Positions 45,823 through 54,785 of a stretch of 64,000 nt of DNA are shown here, in pieces; positions within the stretch are counted from its first letter, which is position 1; the number at the start of each line of letters is the position of its first letter. Origin of the DNA: an uncultured Pelagibacteraceae bacterium (lineage in GTDB: Bacteria > Pseudomonadota > Alphaproteobacteria > Pelagibacterales > Pelagibacteraceae); assembly GCA_902633985.1 (NCBI GenBank), contig CACPHV010000003.1, positions 51,782-115,781 on the forward strand, read 5' to 3'. The translations under genes were made by a program, and so were the position numbers. The notes beneath the pieces were generated by a model. The model searched no databases, was not told the DNA's origin, and worked only from the letters and a program-made list of their open reading frames with translations.

Positions 45823-46038
45823 TTATCCCCTAAAGATAATTCTTCCTTTAGTAAGATCGTAAGGTGTCATTTCAACTGTCACATTATCACCTTGGAGAAC
45901 TCTAATTCTGTTTTTTCTTAACTTACCAGCTGTATGGGCAGTAACGGTATGTCCATTTTCTAATTTTACTCTAAACATAGCGTTGGGAAGTAGGTCAATC
46001 ACTGTACCTTTAAATTCCAGTAAGTCTTGTTTTGACAA
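45823..46038 (-). CDS. infA: translation initiation factor IF-1
   Basis: S1/OB-fold initiation factor binding the ribosomal A site. The sequence [24 protein letters not shown] and [21 protein letters not shown] is nearly canonical, and 71 aa is the usual length. It starts 2 bp after the hisD stop on the same strand, so the hisD-infA junction is very tight; tRNA-Phe follows 4 bp after the stop. Confidence 0.98.
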   Translation of the reverse strand: MSKQDLLEFKGTVIDLLPNAMFRVKLENGHTVTAHTAGKLRKNRIRVLQGDNVTVEMTPYDLTKGRIIFRG

Positions 46039-46040
46039 AT

Positions 46041-47324
46041 TTATTTTCTCCTTATTCGTTTTACTACAGATTGAGCGTGTCCAACTAACCCTTCGTAATT
46101 TGCAAGTGTTATAACTGATGGTCCAAGACTTTCAATACCCTTTTTTGATAAGTTTATGCATGAAATCCTTTTATAAAATTCATTTACACTTATACCGCTT
46201 GAGTATTTTGCAGAACCATTTGTTGGCAACACATGGTTTGATCCAACATTATAATCAGTCATTGCCATAACTGCATATTTTCCTAAACATATTGATCCTG
46301 AATTTTTTATTTTTGGAACTAACGATTTATAATTTTTAATATTTAATTCTAAATGTTCTGGTGCAATTTTATTTACAACACTTATTATTTTATCGTCTGA
46401 AGAAATATACATAAGAATTCCATAATTAATTAAACTTCTTCTTGCTACAGAAGCTCTTGGAATTTCTTTTAATTGTTTAGTAATTTCAATTTTTACTTTA
46501 TCTAGCAAATTTTTATCTTTTGAAATCAAAATACATTGTGCAAGAATATCATGTTCTGCCTGTCCAATTAAATCACTTGCAACCCACTCAGGATTTGAGA
46601 ATTTGTCACAAACGACCGTAACTTCTGAAGGACCTGCAGTCATACCTTCAATACCAACAACACCAAAAACTTCTTTTTTTGCTGCCGCAACATATGTATT
46701 TCCTGGACCAACTATTTTATGAACTTTTTTAATTTTTTTAGTCCCATAAGATACTGCTGCAATAGCAGAAGGGCCCCCGATAGAATAAATTTCTTTTATT
46801 CTGCATTTTTTTGCAGCGTATAATACGGCTGGATTTTGTTTTCCTTTATAGCCTGGATTAATCATAACTATTCTCTTAACACCTGCTACAATTGCTGGAA
46901 TAGCATTCATTAACACACTCGATGGATATGAAGCAGTAGAACCAGGAACATAAATTGCAACAGACTCTAAAGGCACATATTTATATTCAATTTTGTTTTT
47001 TAATTTATCTGTATAAGAAATATTTTTAAATTTTTGAAGTGAATGAAATTTATAAATTCTATTATAAGCCGTATCGATTGCCTTCTTTACTTTTTTATCA
47101 AGTAATTTTATAGATTTTTTTATTTGTTTTGAGCTTGGAATAATTATGTTGTTTTGATTAAATCTTTTCTCATATTTTAATAATGCTTTATCTCCATTTT
47201 TTTTAACATCTTTAATTATATTTGTTACAGAAACAGAGTTTGATTCAATTTTATTCTTTCTCTGTAAAAGCAAATTCTCTAATAATTTATCAAAATTTTT
47301 ACTTTTACTATTTAATATCTTCAT
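46041..47324 (-). CDS. hisD: histidinol dehydrogenase
   Basis: NAD- and zinc-dependent enzyme of the last two steps of histidine synthesis. Seen motifs: [63 protein letters not shown] and the C-terminal [17 protein letters not shown]. The length of 427 aa is normal. The hisD-DUF2948-murA order is typical of Alphaproteobacteria; it is separated from hisG/hisZ by the tRNA-cspA stretch. Confidence 0.97.
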   Translation of the reverse strand: MKILNSKSKNFDKLLENLLLQRKNKIESNSVSVTNIIKDVKKNGDKALLKYEKRFNQNNIIIPSSKQIKKSIKLLDKKVKKAIDTAYNRIYKFHSLQKFKNISYTDKLKNKIEYKYVPLESVAIYVPGSTASYPSSVLMNAIPAIVAGVKRIVMINPGYKGKQNPAVLYAAKKCRIKEIYSIGGPSAIAAVSYGTKKIKKVHKIVGPGNTYVAAAKKEVFGVVGIEGMTAGPSEVTVVCDKFSNPEWVASDLIGQAEHDILAQCILISKDKNLLDKVKIEITKQLKEIPRASVARRSLINYGILMYISSDDKIISVVNKIAPEHLELNIKNYKSLVPKIKNSGSICLGKYAVMAMTDYNVGSNHVLPTNGSAKYSSGISVNEFYKRISCINLSKKGIESLGPSVITLANYEGLVGHAQSVVKRIRRK

Positions 47325-47326
47325 AA

Positions 47327-47719
47327 CTATTTAATTTCACTTTGATCCTCTAGTCTTGCTTCAATAGTTTCTGTAGTTAAAGCAATATGAGCATTGTTAT
47401 TAAAAATAAGATTTATTTCATAAACATCATTATTTTTCAAATAATCTATAGCTATTAGTTCTAAAACTGTTTCTTGATTTGATTGATCAATGTTCTTTGA
47501 TCTTACATTGTCAATAAAATCAAACCTACAAATACTATTGATTTTTTTATCTTCCTGATCACTTTCAACCTTGGTTCTCTCAATTGAAAATAAAAAAACC
47601 TTATTAGATGCAAGATATTTTATATCTGCAATTTTAACCTTAGCCCCTGAACTACAAGCTGAAATCATTTGTAACCCTTCTTGGTCACTTGCTATTATTT
47701 TTGCTAAATATTTATTCAC
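47327..47719 (-). CDS. DUF2948 family protein
   Basis: Recognised from family pattern and place: a short protein (130 aa) between murA and hisD in Alphaproteobacteria. Features are the N-terminal KIIASDQEGLQMISACSSGAKVKIADIKYL, a central FLFSIERTKVE strand and LELIAIDYL near residue 86. No catalytic motif, signal peptide or membrane segment is visible. Function unknown. Its start overlaps the murA stop by 1 bp. Confidence 0.85.
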   Translation of the reverse strand: MNKYLAKIIASDQEGLQMISACSSGAKVKIADIKYLASNKVFLFSIERTKVESDQEDKKINSICRFDFIDNVRSKNIDQSNQETVLELIAIDYLKNNDVYEINLIFNNNAHIALTTETIEARLEDQSEIK

Positions 47720-48978
47720 TATTTTAATCTTTTAATTTTAACACCTATTTTTTTTAATTTATTTTCTATATTTTCATAACCTCTATCTAAGTGATAAATT
47801 CTATTAATATATGATTTACCATCAGAAACTATAGCTGCTAGAACCAAAGCAACAGAAGCTCTTAAATCACTAGACATTAATTCGGCGCCAATGAATTTTG
47901 TATTTCCTTCTATTGTAGCGGTATTATTTTTAATATTTATTTTTGCTCCTAGTCTTTGCAATTCTGCAACATGCATAAATCTATTTTCAAAAATACTTTC
48001 GGTTATTGAGCTTTTGCCATCTGCTTTACACATTAAAACCATCAATTGTGCTTGAAGGTCTGTAGGAATACCTGGAAACTCTTTAGTTTTGATACTTTTT
48101 ATTGATTTTATTTTTTCTGGTCCTTTAATTAATATTTTATTTTCATTAGTTTTTATTTTAGCACCAACTTTTTTTAGTAATTTTATTTCTGTATTAATAA
48201 TTTTAGGATTTAAATTATTTATTTGTAAATTACCTTTCGCAAGTGTTGCAGCTACACAAAATGTGCCTGCTTCTATTCTATCAGCCATTACAGAATATTC
48301 AGTTTCATTTAACGAATTTACACCCATGATTTTACAAACTCTTCCTGTCCATTTTATTTTTGCTCCAGCTTTATTTAAAAAATTTGTAAGATCTTTAATC
48401 TCAGGTTCTATTGCACAATTTTTTAAAACTGTTTTTCCTTTTGCTAAACATGCTGCTATTATAGAATTTTCAGTTGCCCCAACACTTATCTTTGGAAAAT
48501 TTATAATTGTTCCGCTAAGTTTTCCTTTTGATTTAGAAAGAATATATCCATCTTTTAGTTCATATTTCATACCAAGTTTTTTTAATGCTGTTAGATGATA
48601 ATTAACTGGTCTAGCACCAATTAAACACCCTCCAGGTAAAGAGATTTTAGATTTATGGTATTTTGAAATAAGTGGACCTAAAACTAAAATAGAACCGCGC
48701 ATTGTTTTGACTAAAGAATAACTAGCAAAAGTTTTCATATTTTTTTTATTTATAATTTTTGCTGTTTTTTGATCTCTTGATAAAATTATTTTAGAACCAA
48801 GAGATTTTAATAAATTTAACATTGTATTAATATCTCTAACTCTTGGTAAATTTTTGATAACTACAGGTTTATCAAATAATAGTGTTGCAGCTAATATAGG
48901 TAAGGATGCATTCTTTGAACCTGAAATTGAAACATTACCCTTCATTTTACAAGGGCCATTAATCAGAAATTTATCCAT
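47719..48978 (-). CDS. murA: UDP-N-acetylglucosamine 1-carboxyvinyltransferase
   Basis: First committed step of peptidoglycan synthesis. The catalytic cysteine loop is intact as LPGGCLIGARPVN (about residues 114-126), with N-terminal GSKNASLPILAATLL and C-terminal FENRFMHVAELQRLGA and SDLRASVALVLAA. The length of 419 aa is normal. Having the Cys at this site predicts sensitivity of the fosfomycin type, by family. It follows dcd by 3 bp on the same strand. Confidence 0.97.
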   Translation of the reverse strand: MDKFLINGPCKMKGNVSISGSKNASLPILAATLLFDKPVVIKNLPRVRDINTMLNLLKSLGSKIILSRDQKTAKIINKKNMKTFASYSLVKTMRGSILVLGPLISKYHKSKISLPGGCLIGARPVNYHLTALKKLGMKYELKDGYILSKSKGKLSGTIINFPKISVGATENSIIAACLAKGKTVLKNCAIEPEIKDLTNFLNKAGAKIKWTGRVCKIMGVNSLNETEYSVMADRIEAGTFCVAATLAKGNLQINNLNPKIINTEIKLLKKVGAKIKTNENKILIKGPEKIKSIKSIKTKEFPGIPTDLQAQLMVLMCKADGKSSITESIFENRFMHVAELQRLGAKINIKNNTATIEGNTKFIGAELMSSDLRASVALVLAAIVSDGKSYINRIYHLDRGYENIENKLKKIGVKIKRLK

Positions 48979-48981
48979 AAA

Positions 48982-49542
48982 TTACTTTTTAATCTTAGCA
49001 ACTTGAATTGTGGTTTGACCCTGGTATTTACCGTTCTTTGATTTATAAGTTGTTTCTGGCTGAGTATCTGATTTAAAAAATAAAAATTGTGCTATTCCCT
49101 CGTTTGAATAAATTTTTGCAGGGTTAGGAGTTGTATTACTTAGCTCAATTACAATATTGCCCTCAAATTCATTTTCAATTGGAGTAACATTACAAATAAT
49201 TCCTGTCCTTGCATAAGTACTTTTTCCAACACATATACATAAAACGTCTTTTGGTATTCTAAAATATTCTACTGTTTTAGCTAATACGAATGAATTTGGT
49301 GGTATAATACAGTGTGGTCCTTTTCGTTCTATGAAATTATCATCAGAAAAATTCTTTGGATCAACCAAAGAACTGTTTACATTAGTAAATATTCTATATT
49401 CATCAGAGATTCTTACATCGTATCCCATGCTACTTAATCCATAAGAAATTTTTCCTTCAGAAACTTGATGATCCAAAAATGGCTCTATCATTTTGTGCTC
49501 TTTGCACATTTTTTTAATCCAAGAATCAGGTTGAATTGACAT
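48982..49542 (-). CDS. dcd: dCTP deaminase
   Basis: Deaminates dCTP to dUTP for thymidylate supply. Conserved blocks are [17 protein letters not shown], the active-site region [30 protein letters not shown] and the Glu-bearing [17 protein letters not shown]. The length of 186 aa is normal. Its start overlaps the stop of an upstream 33-codon ORF as TAATG, suggesting translational coupling. Confidence 0.96.
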   Translation of the reverse strand: MSIQPDSWIKKMCKEHKMIEPFLDHQVSEGKISYGLSSMGYDVRISDEYRIFTNVNSSLVDPKNFSDDNFIERKGPHCIIPPNSFVLAKTVEYFRIPKDVLCICVGKSTYARTGIICNVTPIENEFEGNIVIELSNTTPNPAKIYSNEGIAQFLFFKSDTQPETTYKSKNGKYQGQTTIQVAKIKK

Positions 49543-49643
49543 TATTTATTTTTCTTTTTATTTTTTTTTTGGAAAATCTTTCTTTTCTTCAAATTTTTTT
49601 TAAGCGCCAAGCTTAAACGCTCATTTTTTTCTTTTGAACTCAT
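49542..49643 (-). CDS. 33-residue basic ORF between two coupled genes
   Basis: Too short for the ORF track. It reads [22 protein letters not shown] followed by a Lys/Asn-rich tail. The start overlaps the stop of the upstream 66-codon ORF as ATGA, and the stop overlaps the dcd start as TAATG. Two such overlaps argue for real translation. The [14 protein letters not shown] pattern resembles a short basic protein I associate with alphaproteobacterial genomes (RLxxALRxNLxRRK). No function is known to me. Confidence 0.6.
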   Translation of the reverse strand: MSSKEKNERLSLALKKNLKKRKIFQKKNKKKNK

Positions 49644-49840
49644 TCTTTGTTTGGGTTAGTCAGGAAATCTAAAGAAATTGGTTTGTTAGGATCTAGTGTG
49701 GGTGCTTTTTCCACTTCTTTTTTTGGGCCTTCTTTGGCTAAACGTTTAGCTTTTTTTTCAGCAAGCTTTCTTTCTCTTTTAGCTTGCTTTTCCATAAGCT
49801 TATTACCTTTAGTTGATTTGTAATCGTAATGAATTCCCAT
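49640..49840 (-). CDS. small lysine-rich hypothetical protein
   Basis: 66 aa, highly charged. An N-terminal stretch GIHYDYKSTKGNKLM is followed by a lysine/alanine-rich helix (KQAKRERKLAEKKAKRLAKEG) and a C-terminal PNKPISLDFLTNP. I do not recognise the family. The start at 49840 is supported by an AGGA seven bases upstream. It is probably first in a short operon (66-aa ORF, 33-aa ORF, dcd, murA, DUF2948, hisD, infA). Nucleic-acid or ribosome binding would fit the charge, but that is a guess. Confidence 0.7.
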   Translation of the reverse strand: MGIHYDYKSTKGNKLMEKQAKRERKLAEKKAKRLAKEGPKKEVEKAPTLDPNKPISLDFLTNPNKE

Positions 49841-49940
49841 AACATTTTCCTAAAATAGATATAGATCATATTCATCAAAAAATTAAGGCAATAATTTGAA
49901 AAAAATGGTTTATTATCAATAAAATACAATTTGTCTCTAA

Positions 49941-50014
49941 GCTCCTGTAGTTAAATGGTATAACAAGTCATTGGTAATGACTAGTTCCCTGGTCAGTACA
50001 GGGTGGGAGCACCA
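49941..50014 (+). tRNA. tRNA-Thr (anticodon GGT)
   Basis: Acceptor GCTCCTG pairs with TGGGAGC (two wobble pairs at the inner end). The anticodon arm is AGTCA-TTGGTAA-TGACT with anticodon GGT, the T arm contains GGTCAGTAC, and ACCA is encoded. The T loop departs from the usual GGTTCAA/GATTC form: the arm reads CCCTG-GTCAGTA-CAGGG. It lies in the gap between two minus-strand genes and ends at the stop of the VTT protein gene. Confidence 0.9.
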
Positions 50015-50737
50015 CTAATTTCTATAAAAAAACTTTCTCAAAAATATCGTAATTAGAATTAAAATAAAAAAAGCTATAATAGGAACATATATATCAGATG
50101 AAAATATTATATCAGTTATTCCAGGTACTTCAGCATTTTGATCTATAATTTTTTCTAATCCACTCCCAATAGAAACTGCCAAAAAAATTTGAGGGATTAT
50201 TCCAATCAATGTAGCAAAGAAAAAATTTATAACCTTAACATTAAATAGGGTTGGTAAGAGACAGCTAAGCTGCCAAGGTATACCACCTATAAAACGGTAA
50301 ATTAATAAATAAATAAATTCGGATTGTTTAAATTTTATTTCCAAGTTTTGAAACTTATTTAAAAACTTTTCTCTAATAAGCTGTTTTAAAAAATAGTTTC
50401 CAAAAATATACAAAAAAGTAGCACCAATACTCAAGCCTAAAACAACAACAAGTGTACCTATCCATTTTCCAAATATAAAACCACCCATTAAAGCAACTGG
50501 AGATCCAAATCCTAAAAAAGGGAAAACCCAAAGAATAGTTAATGCTAAAAAAATAATAGAAATTAAAAATAAATTAGATTTTTTAAGTTCAAAAAAATAA
50601 GATTGGTTATCTTTTAGAAAATCATAGGATGTAATTTCTGAGAGACTAAATTTTGAAAAAAAGAAATACAAAAATAAGCAAACAATTAATAAATAAGACA
50701 ATCCAATAAATAATTTAATTTTTTTTGTATTTTCCAT
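50015..50737 (-). CDS. TVP38/TMEM64 (VTT domain) family membrane protein
   Basis: Integral membrane protein of about 240 aa with roughly five hydrophobic segments. The VTT/SNARE-associated core is seen in FLGFGSPVALMGGFIFG (about residues 74-90) and in the RFIGGIPWQLSCLLPTLFNV segment (about 143-162), matching the G-x-x-F/G and RFxPxxPxxLxN patterns. Relatives of DedA and TMEM64 are thought to be lipid scramblases or transporters; the substrate here is unknown. Its stop abuts the tRNA-Thr gene on the other strand, and it diverges from rpmH. Confidence 0.85.
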   Translation of the reverse strand: MENTKKIKLFIGLSYLLIVCLFLYFFFSKFSLSEITSYDFLKDNQSYFFELKKSNLFLISIIFLALTILWVFPFLGFGSPVALMGGFIFGKWIGTLVVVLGLSIGATFLYIFGNYFLKQLIREKFLNKFQNLEIKFKQSEFIYLLIYRFIGGIPWQLSCLLPTLFNVKVINFFFATLIGIIPQIFLAVSIGSGLEKIIDQNAEVPGITDIIFSSDIYVPIIAFFILILITIFLRKFFYRN

Positions 50738-50833
50738 GATTCCTCTTATTTTAATGCTTAATCTTCTATTTGCTATTTTAATTATTACTAATATAAAGGT
50801 GCAAAATTATAAAAAACTATATCAAATCTAATT

Positions 50834-50974
50834 ATGAAAAGAACTTATCAACCCTCAAATAAAAAAAGAGCTCGAAAACATGGCTTTCGTTCAAAAATGA
50901 AAACTAAAGGTGGTAAAAAGCTTTTGGCCAGAAGAAGAGCAAGAGGAAGAAAATCACTAACTGTTTCTGTATAG
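50834..50974 (+). CDS. rpmH: 50S ribosomal protein L34
   Basis: 46 aa, below the ORF-track cutoff. It begins [18 protein letters not shown] and continues [21 protein letters not shown], an almost canonical L34. It is followed by rnpA after 4 bp, the near-universal rpmH-rnpA pair. A dnaA gene, often found close to this pair, is not in the flanking sequence, and I see no origin-like box cluster in the 96-bp gap upstream. Confidence 0.97.
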   Translation: MKRTYQPSNKKRARKHGFRSKMKTKGGKKLLARRRARGRKSLTVSV

Positions 50975-50978
50975 AATA

Positions 50979-51320
50979 ATGAAAAGCAAAATACTTGCTC
51001 TTTCAAAAAACGAAGAATTTAAAAATTTACTCAAACAAAAAAAGATTACCAATAAATACGTAAGTATTTTTTTTGGAAAATTGTTAAATAAAGATAAAAA
51101 AAGACTAAATATCAGTTTTGTGACTAAAAAAAAAATTGGTAATGCAGTAAAGAGAAATAAAATTAAAAGAAGATTAAGAAACATTATGAATGAAGCTGTT
51201 AAAAAAGTAGAGATAAACTTTGATTATTCATTTCTTGTTATAGCTAAGTCTTCTATGCTAAATAATGAATACAAAATTATAAAAGAAACTCTTTTTCAGG
51301 ATTTTGCAAAAATAAAATAA
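50979..51320 (+). CDS. rnpA: ribonuclease P protein component
   Basis: Protein cofactor of RNase P for tRNA 5' maturation. The RNR motif region [20 protein letters not shown] (about residues 52-71) is diagnostic. The N-terminal [18 protein letters not shown] is diverged, as usual for the family. The length of 113 aa is normal. It overlaps yidD by 1 bp (TAATG). Confidence 0.94.
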   Translation: MKSKILALSKNEEFKNLLKQKKITNKYVSIFFGKLLNKDKKRLNISFVTKKKIGNAVKRNKIKRRLRNIMNEAVKKVEINFDYSFLVIAKSSMLNNEYKIIKETLFQDFAKIK

Positions 51321-51571
51321 TGAATATATTTACTTTAATTTTAATTAAATTTATCAAAGGCTATAAATATTTGATTAGTCCATTGTTGGGTCATTCTTGT
51401 AGATATTTACCAACATGTTCTGAATACAGCATAGATGCTTTAAAAGAGTATGGTTTTTTTAAAGGTTTATTACTTAGTATAAAAAGAATTTTATCCTGTC
51501 ATCCAATAAAATTTTTAGGGGGTGGCGAAGGTTTTGACCCAGTTAAAAAAGAAATAAAGGATAATAAATAA
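51320..51571 (+). CDS. yidD: membrane protein insertion efficiency factor YidD
   Basis: Small inner-membrane-associated protein assisting YidC/Sec insertion. The family signature [18 protein letters not shown] (residues about 29-46) and [16 protein letters not shown] are present. The length of 83 aa is normal. It overlaps yidC by 1 bp, in the order rpmH-rnpA-yidD-yidC. Confidence 0.95.
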   Translation: MNIFTLILIKFIKGYKYLISPLLGHSCRYLPTCSEYSIDALKEYGFFKGLLLSIKRILSCHPIKFLGGGEGFDPVKKEIKDNK

Positions 51572-53250
51572 TGGAAACTAGAAATATAATTGCCGCCATA
51601 AGTTTATCAGCTGCTGTAATTATATTATACTCGCTATTTTTTGCACCACCTCCTGTAACGAAAGAAAATTTAGCTGAAAAAACTAAGACTGAACAGAATT
51701 CAGACGCACCTAGTCTTGATCAAAAAGAAAATGTAACTGAAATTTCACGAGAAGAAGCGTTACAACAAAGTGAAAGAATTCAATTTGAGAACCAAAGTAT
51801 TATTGGATCTATTTCATTAAAGGGGGCCGCAATAGACGATCTAACTTTCAAAGAATATAATGTTAGTTTGGAAAGCGATGAAAAGGTAAAATTTCTTGCA
51901 CCACGAAGCTCTAAAGAAGGCTATATAATTGAAAGTGGCTTTATAACTACTGATAAAAATATCGATATTCCAAATGCAGATTCAATTTGGTCAGTTTCTG
52001 GAAATAATAAATTAACTGATCAATCTCCAATAAAACTAAGTTGGACTAATGATCAAGGGGTCACTTTTGAAAAAGAAATTGCATTAGATGATAAGTTTTT
52101 ATTCACAATAAAACAAAGAGTTATAAATTCTACTGATAAAAACTATGACTTCTATTCTTATGGACAAATTATAAGAAATCAGATCCCAGAAGGTATAACT
52201 GATTTTTACATTCTTCATGAGGGTCCTATTGCTACGTTAGATGAAGAATTAATTGAGGAAGATTATGACGATATTGAAGAGAAAAAATTTTCAAGAACAG
52301 CTCAAAAAGGATGGTTAGGAATTGGAGATAAGTACTACATATCAACGCTTATTCCACCAAGAGAAAAAGAATTCAAAACTACAATGGATTATAAGAATAA
52401 GTACAGAATAAACTTTGTTACAACAGAACCATTAGAATTAACTGGTAATTCTTCTATAGAAGAAAATTTACAAGTAATTGTAGCTGCAAAACGAGTTGAT
52501 GTTATTGATGGATACGCAGAGTCTTTAAAAATAGATAAATTTGATTTAACAATTGATTGGGGCTTTCTGTACTTTTTGACTCGACCTTTATTCACTGCTT
52601 TAGAGTATTTCTTTAAAATATTTGGTAATTATGGATTGGCAATTATTGCTGTTACTGTTTGTATTCGTGTAGCATTTTTTCCACTTGCTAACTTTTCATT
52701 CAGAAGCATGGCTAAGATGAAAGCTCTACAGCCTGAGATGGCAAGACTTAAGGAAGTACATAAAGATGACAAGATGAAATTGCAACAAGCAATGATGGCT
52801 CTTTATAAAAAAGAGAAGGTAAATCCTATGAGTGGGTGTCTTCCCATTTTGATTCAAATTCCGGTATTCTTTGCTCTTTATAAGGTTTTATTTGTAACGA
52901 TAGAAATGCGTCATATGCCTTTTTATGGTTGGATCCAAGATTTAAGTGCTAAGGATCCTACTTCAATATTTAATTTATTTGGATTGTTTCCTTATGACGT
53001 ACCTTCTTTCCTTGTAATTGGGGCATGGCCAGTTGCTATGGGAGTATCAATGTGGGTTCAACAAAAGTTAAATCCTGCTCCAACAGATCCAATGCAAGCA
53101 AAAATATTTATGTTCTTCCCTTTGTTTTTAACAGTAATTCTTGCACCATTCCCAAGTGGGTTAGTAATTTATTGGACAGTTAATAACATTTTAACAATGG
53201 CTCAGCAGGTTGTAATAATGAAACGTACAACAGTTAAAACTGTAACCTAA
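51571..53250 (+). CDS. yidC: membrane protein insertase YidC
   Basis: Inserts and folds inner-membrane proteins, alone or with Sec. It has the Gram-negative layout: an N-terminal membrane helix (residues 5-24), a large periplasmic domain (to about 330) and the conserved five-helix core, with FYFLTRPLFTALEYFFKIFGNYGLAI-type start, NPMSGCLPILIQIPVFFALYKVL and FPSGLVIYWTVNNI. The length of 559 aa is normal. The GTPase gene engB (yihA) that often follows is not here; argB follows after 14 bp. Confidence 0.97.
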   Translation: METRNIIAAISLSAAVIILYSLFFAPPPVTKENLAEKTKTEQNSDAPSLDQKENVTEISREEALQQSERIQFENQSIIGSISLKGAAIDDLTFKEYNVSLESDEKVKFLAPRSSKEGYIIESGFITTDKNIDIPNADSIWSVSGNNKLTDQSPIKLSWTNDQGVTFEKEIALDDKFLFTIKQRVINSTDKNYDFYSYGQIIRNQIPEGITDFYILHEGPIATLDEELIEEDYDDIEEKKFSRTAQKGWLGIGDKYYISTLIPPREKEFKTTMDYKNKYRINFVTTEPLELTGNSSIEENLQVIVAAKRVDVIDGYAESLKIDKFDLTIDWGFLYFLTRPLFTALEYFFKIFGNYGLAIIAVTVCIRVAFFPLANFSFRSMAKMKALQPEMARLKEVHKDDKMKLQQAMMALYKKEKVNPMSGCLPILIQIPVFFALYKVLFVTIEMRHMPFYGWIQDLSAKDPTSIFNLFGLFPYDVPSFLVIGAWPVAMGVSMWVQQKLNPAPTDPMQAKIFMFFPLFLTVILAPFPSGLVIYWTVNNILTMAQQVVIMKRTTVKTVT

Positions 53251-53264
53251 TTAAAAAATAATAA

Positions 53265-54113
53265 ATGGACCTAGAAAAGATATTACCTAAAGATGGGCCA
53301 CCAATTAATGAAGTAACTAAATATATTGAAAAATATAAAAATGATTTAATAGTAATTAAATACGGTGGAAATGTTTTAATTGATAGAAACATATTTAATA
53401 ATTTTATAACTGATCTTATTGTTTTAAATAAATTAGGCCTTGCAACTGTGGTAATTCATGGTGGTGGACCTAGAATTAAAAGAGAACTAGAAAAATCAAA
53501 TATTCAATCAAAATTTATAAGAGGACTAAGAGTAACTGATAAAAATATAATTGACATTGTTGAAACTGTTTTGATTGATTTTAATAATGACATTGTTAAT
53601 TCTTTAAAAGACAAAGGAACAGAAGCAATCTCTATTAATACAAAAAATAATAATGTTATAAGAATTATACCAGAAGTGGAAGAGCTAGGATTTGTAGGAA
53701 TACCAAATGAGATTAATAATGAAAAAATATTAGATATAATTAATCAAAATAAAATTCCTATAATTTCACCATTAGGATTAGGTAAAGAAAACCAAACATA
53801 TAATATTAATGGAGATACGGCTGCAATGGCCATAGCAAAATCTTTGAAATCTAGAAGACTTTTGTTAATGACGAATGTGGATGGTGTTCTAGACAAAAAT
53901 AAAAAATTAATAGAAGAAATTTCCTCATCCGAGATTATGAAAATGATTAAAGATGAAACTATTACAGAAGGTATGATACCTAAAATAAATGCATGCTTAG
54001 ATGCGGTGAATAATGGTGTAACAGCAGTTGGTATAATCAATGGCACAAAGCCACATTCGTGTTTATGGGAAATATTCTCTGACAAGGGCTCCGGGACTCT
54101 AATAAGACAATGA
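53265..54113 (+). CDS. argB: acetylglutamate kinase
   Basis: Second step of arginine synthesis. The amino-acid-kinase fold is shown by VIKYGGNVLIDRNIF, VVIHGGGPRIKREL (about residue 63), INGDTAAMAIAKSL, LLLMTNVDGVLD and EGMIPKINACLDAVNNGV. At 282 aa it has normal length. No extra N-terminal helix of the arginine-inhibited long form is obvious, though a short leading helix is present. It overlaps the HAD gene by 4 bp. Confidence 0.96.
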   Translation: MDLEKILPKDGPPINEVTKYIEKYKNDLIVIKYGGNVLIDRNIFNNFITDLIVLNKLGLATVVIHGGGPRIKRELEKSNIQSKFIRGLRVTDKNIIDIVETVLIDFNNDIVNSLKDKGTEAISINTKNNNVIRIIPEVEELGFVGIPNEINNEKILDIINQNKIPIISPLGLGKENQTYNINGDTAAMAIAKSLKSRRLLLMTNVDGVLDKNKKLIEEISSSEIMKMIKDETITEGMIPKINACLDAVNNGVTAVGIINGTKPHSCLWEIFSDKGSGTLIRQ

Positions 54114-54781
54114 AAGAATTAAAGAATATCAAAAACATATTATTTGATTGTGATGGGGTACTCTATAGTGATCTTGAAGGAGTATTTGGTCAAGTAAGTA
54201 AAAAAATGACTCAATATATTTCGAATAAATTAAATGTAGATTTAAAAGAGGCAAAAGAATTACAAACAAATTATTTTCATAAATATAACACTAGTCTTAA
54301 TGGTTTAATGATACATCACGATATACCTCCAAGAGAATTTTTAGACTACGTACATGATATTAACTTAGATTTTTTAGAAAGAGATACTGCTTTAAGAAAT
54401 GAGCTTGAAAATATTAATCTAAACAAATTTGTGTTTACAAATGGTAGTAAAGAACATGTTAAAAATATTACTTCTCACTTAGGAATTGATGATCAATTTG
54501 ACGGTGTATTCGATATTGTTGATGCTGAGTACAGTCCAAAACCTGAGGCAAAAGCATTTGATCTGATGGTCAAAAAATTTCAAATTGATCCAACTGAGAC
54601 ACTTTACATTGAAGATATCGCAAAAAACTTATCTATTGGAAAAGAAAGAGGAGCAAAAACAGTTTGGCTAATCAATGATGAATACTGGGGTAAAAAAGAG
54701 TCTGATGAAGAGTATATTGATTACAAAATTGAAAATCTTTCTTTATTTTTAAAAGAAATAAGGTTATTAAAAAACTCATAA
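54110..54781 (+). CDS. HAD-family pyrimidine 5'-nucleotidase-like hydrolase
   Basis: HAD superfamily phosphatase. Motif I is LFDCDGVLYSD (residues 10-20), motif II FTNGSKEHV (about 107) and motif III/IV SPKPEAKAFD with LYIEDIAKNL. The cap-region pattern LKEAKELQTNYFHKYNTSLNGL matches the SDT1-like pyrimidine 5'-nucleotidase group commonly encoded near argB/dapD in Alphaproteobacteria. The true substrate is uncertain. The length of 223 aa is normal. Confidence 0.88.
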   Translation: MKELKNIKNILFDCDGVLYSDLEGVFGQVSKKMTQYISNKLNVDLKEAKELQTNYFHKYNTSLNGLMIHHDIPPREFLDYVHDINLDFLERDTALRNELENINLNKFVFTNGSKEHVKNITSHLGIDDQFDGVFDIVDAEYSPKPEAKAFDLMVKKFQIDPTETLYIEDIAKNLSIGKERGAKTVWLINDEYWGKKESDEEYIDYKIENLSLFLKEIRLLKNS

Positions 54782-54785
54782 AACT

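Noticed and set aside
48089-48598. 169-aa plus-strand ORF opposite murA
   Set aside because: Longest shadow in the window, but murA motifs run through the same bases, and the ORF has only the Phe/Ile/Leu bias of a complement.
50738-50833. Possible replication origin next to rpmH-rnpA
   Set aside because: This gene pair is near the origin in many bacteria, but no dnaA gene or DnaA-box cluster is visible here.
50957-51184. Minus-strand ORF of 75 aa, very hydrophobic
   Set aside because: Fully antisense to rnpA; the Leu/Phe richness is what the complement of Lys-rich codons produces.
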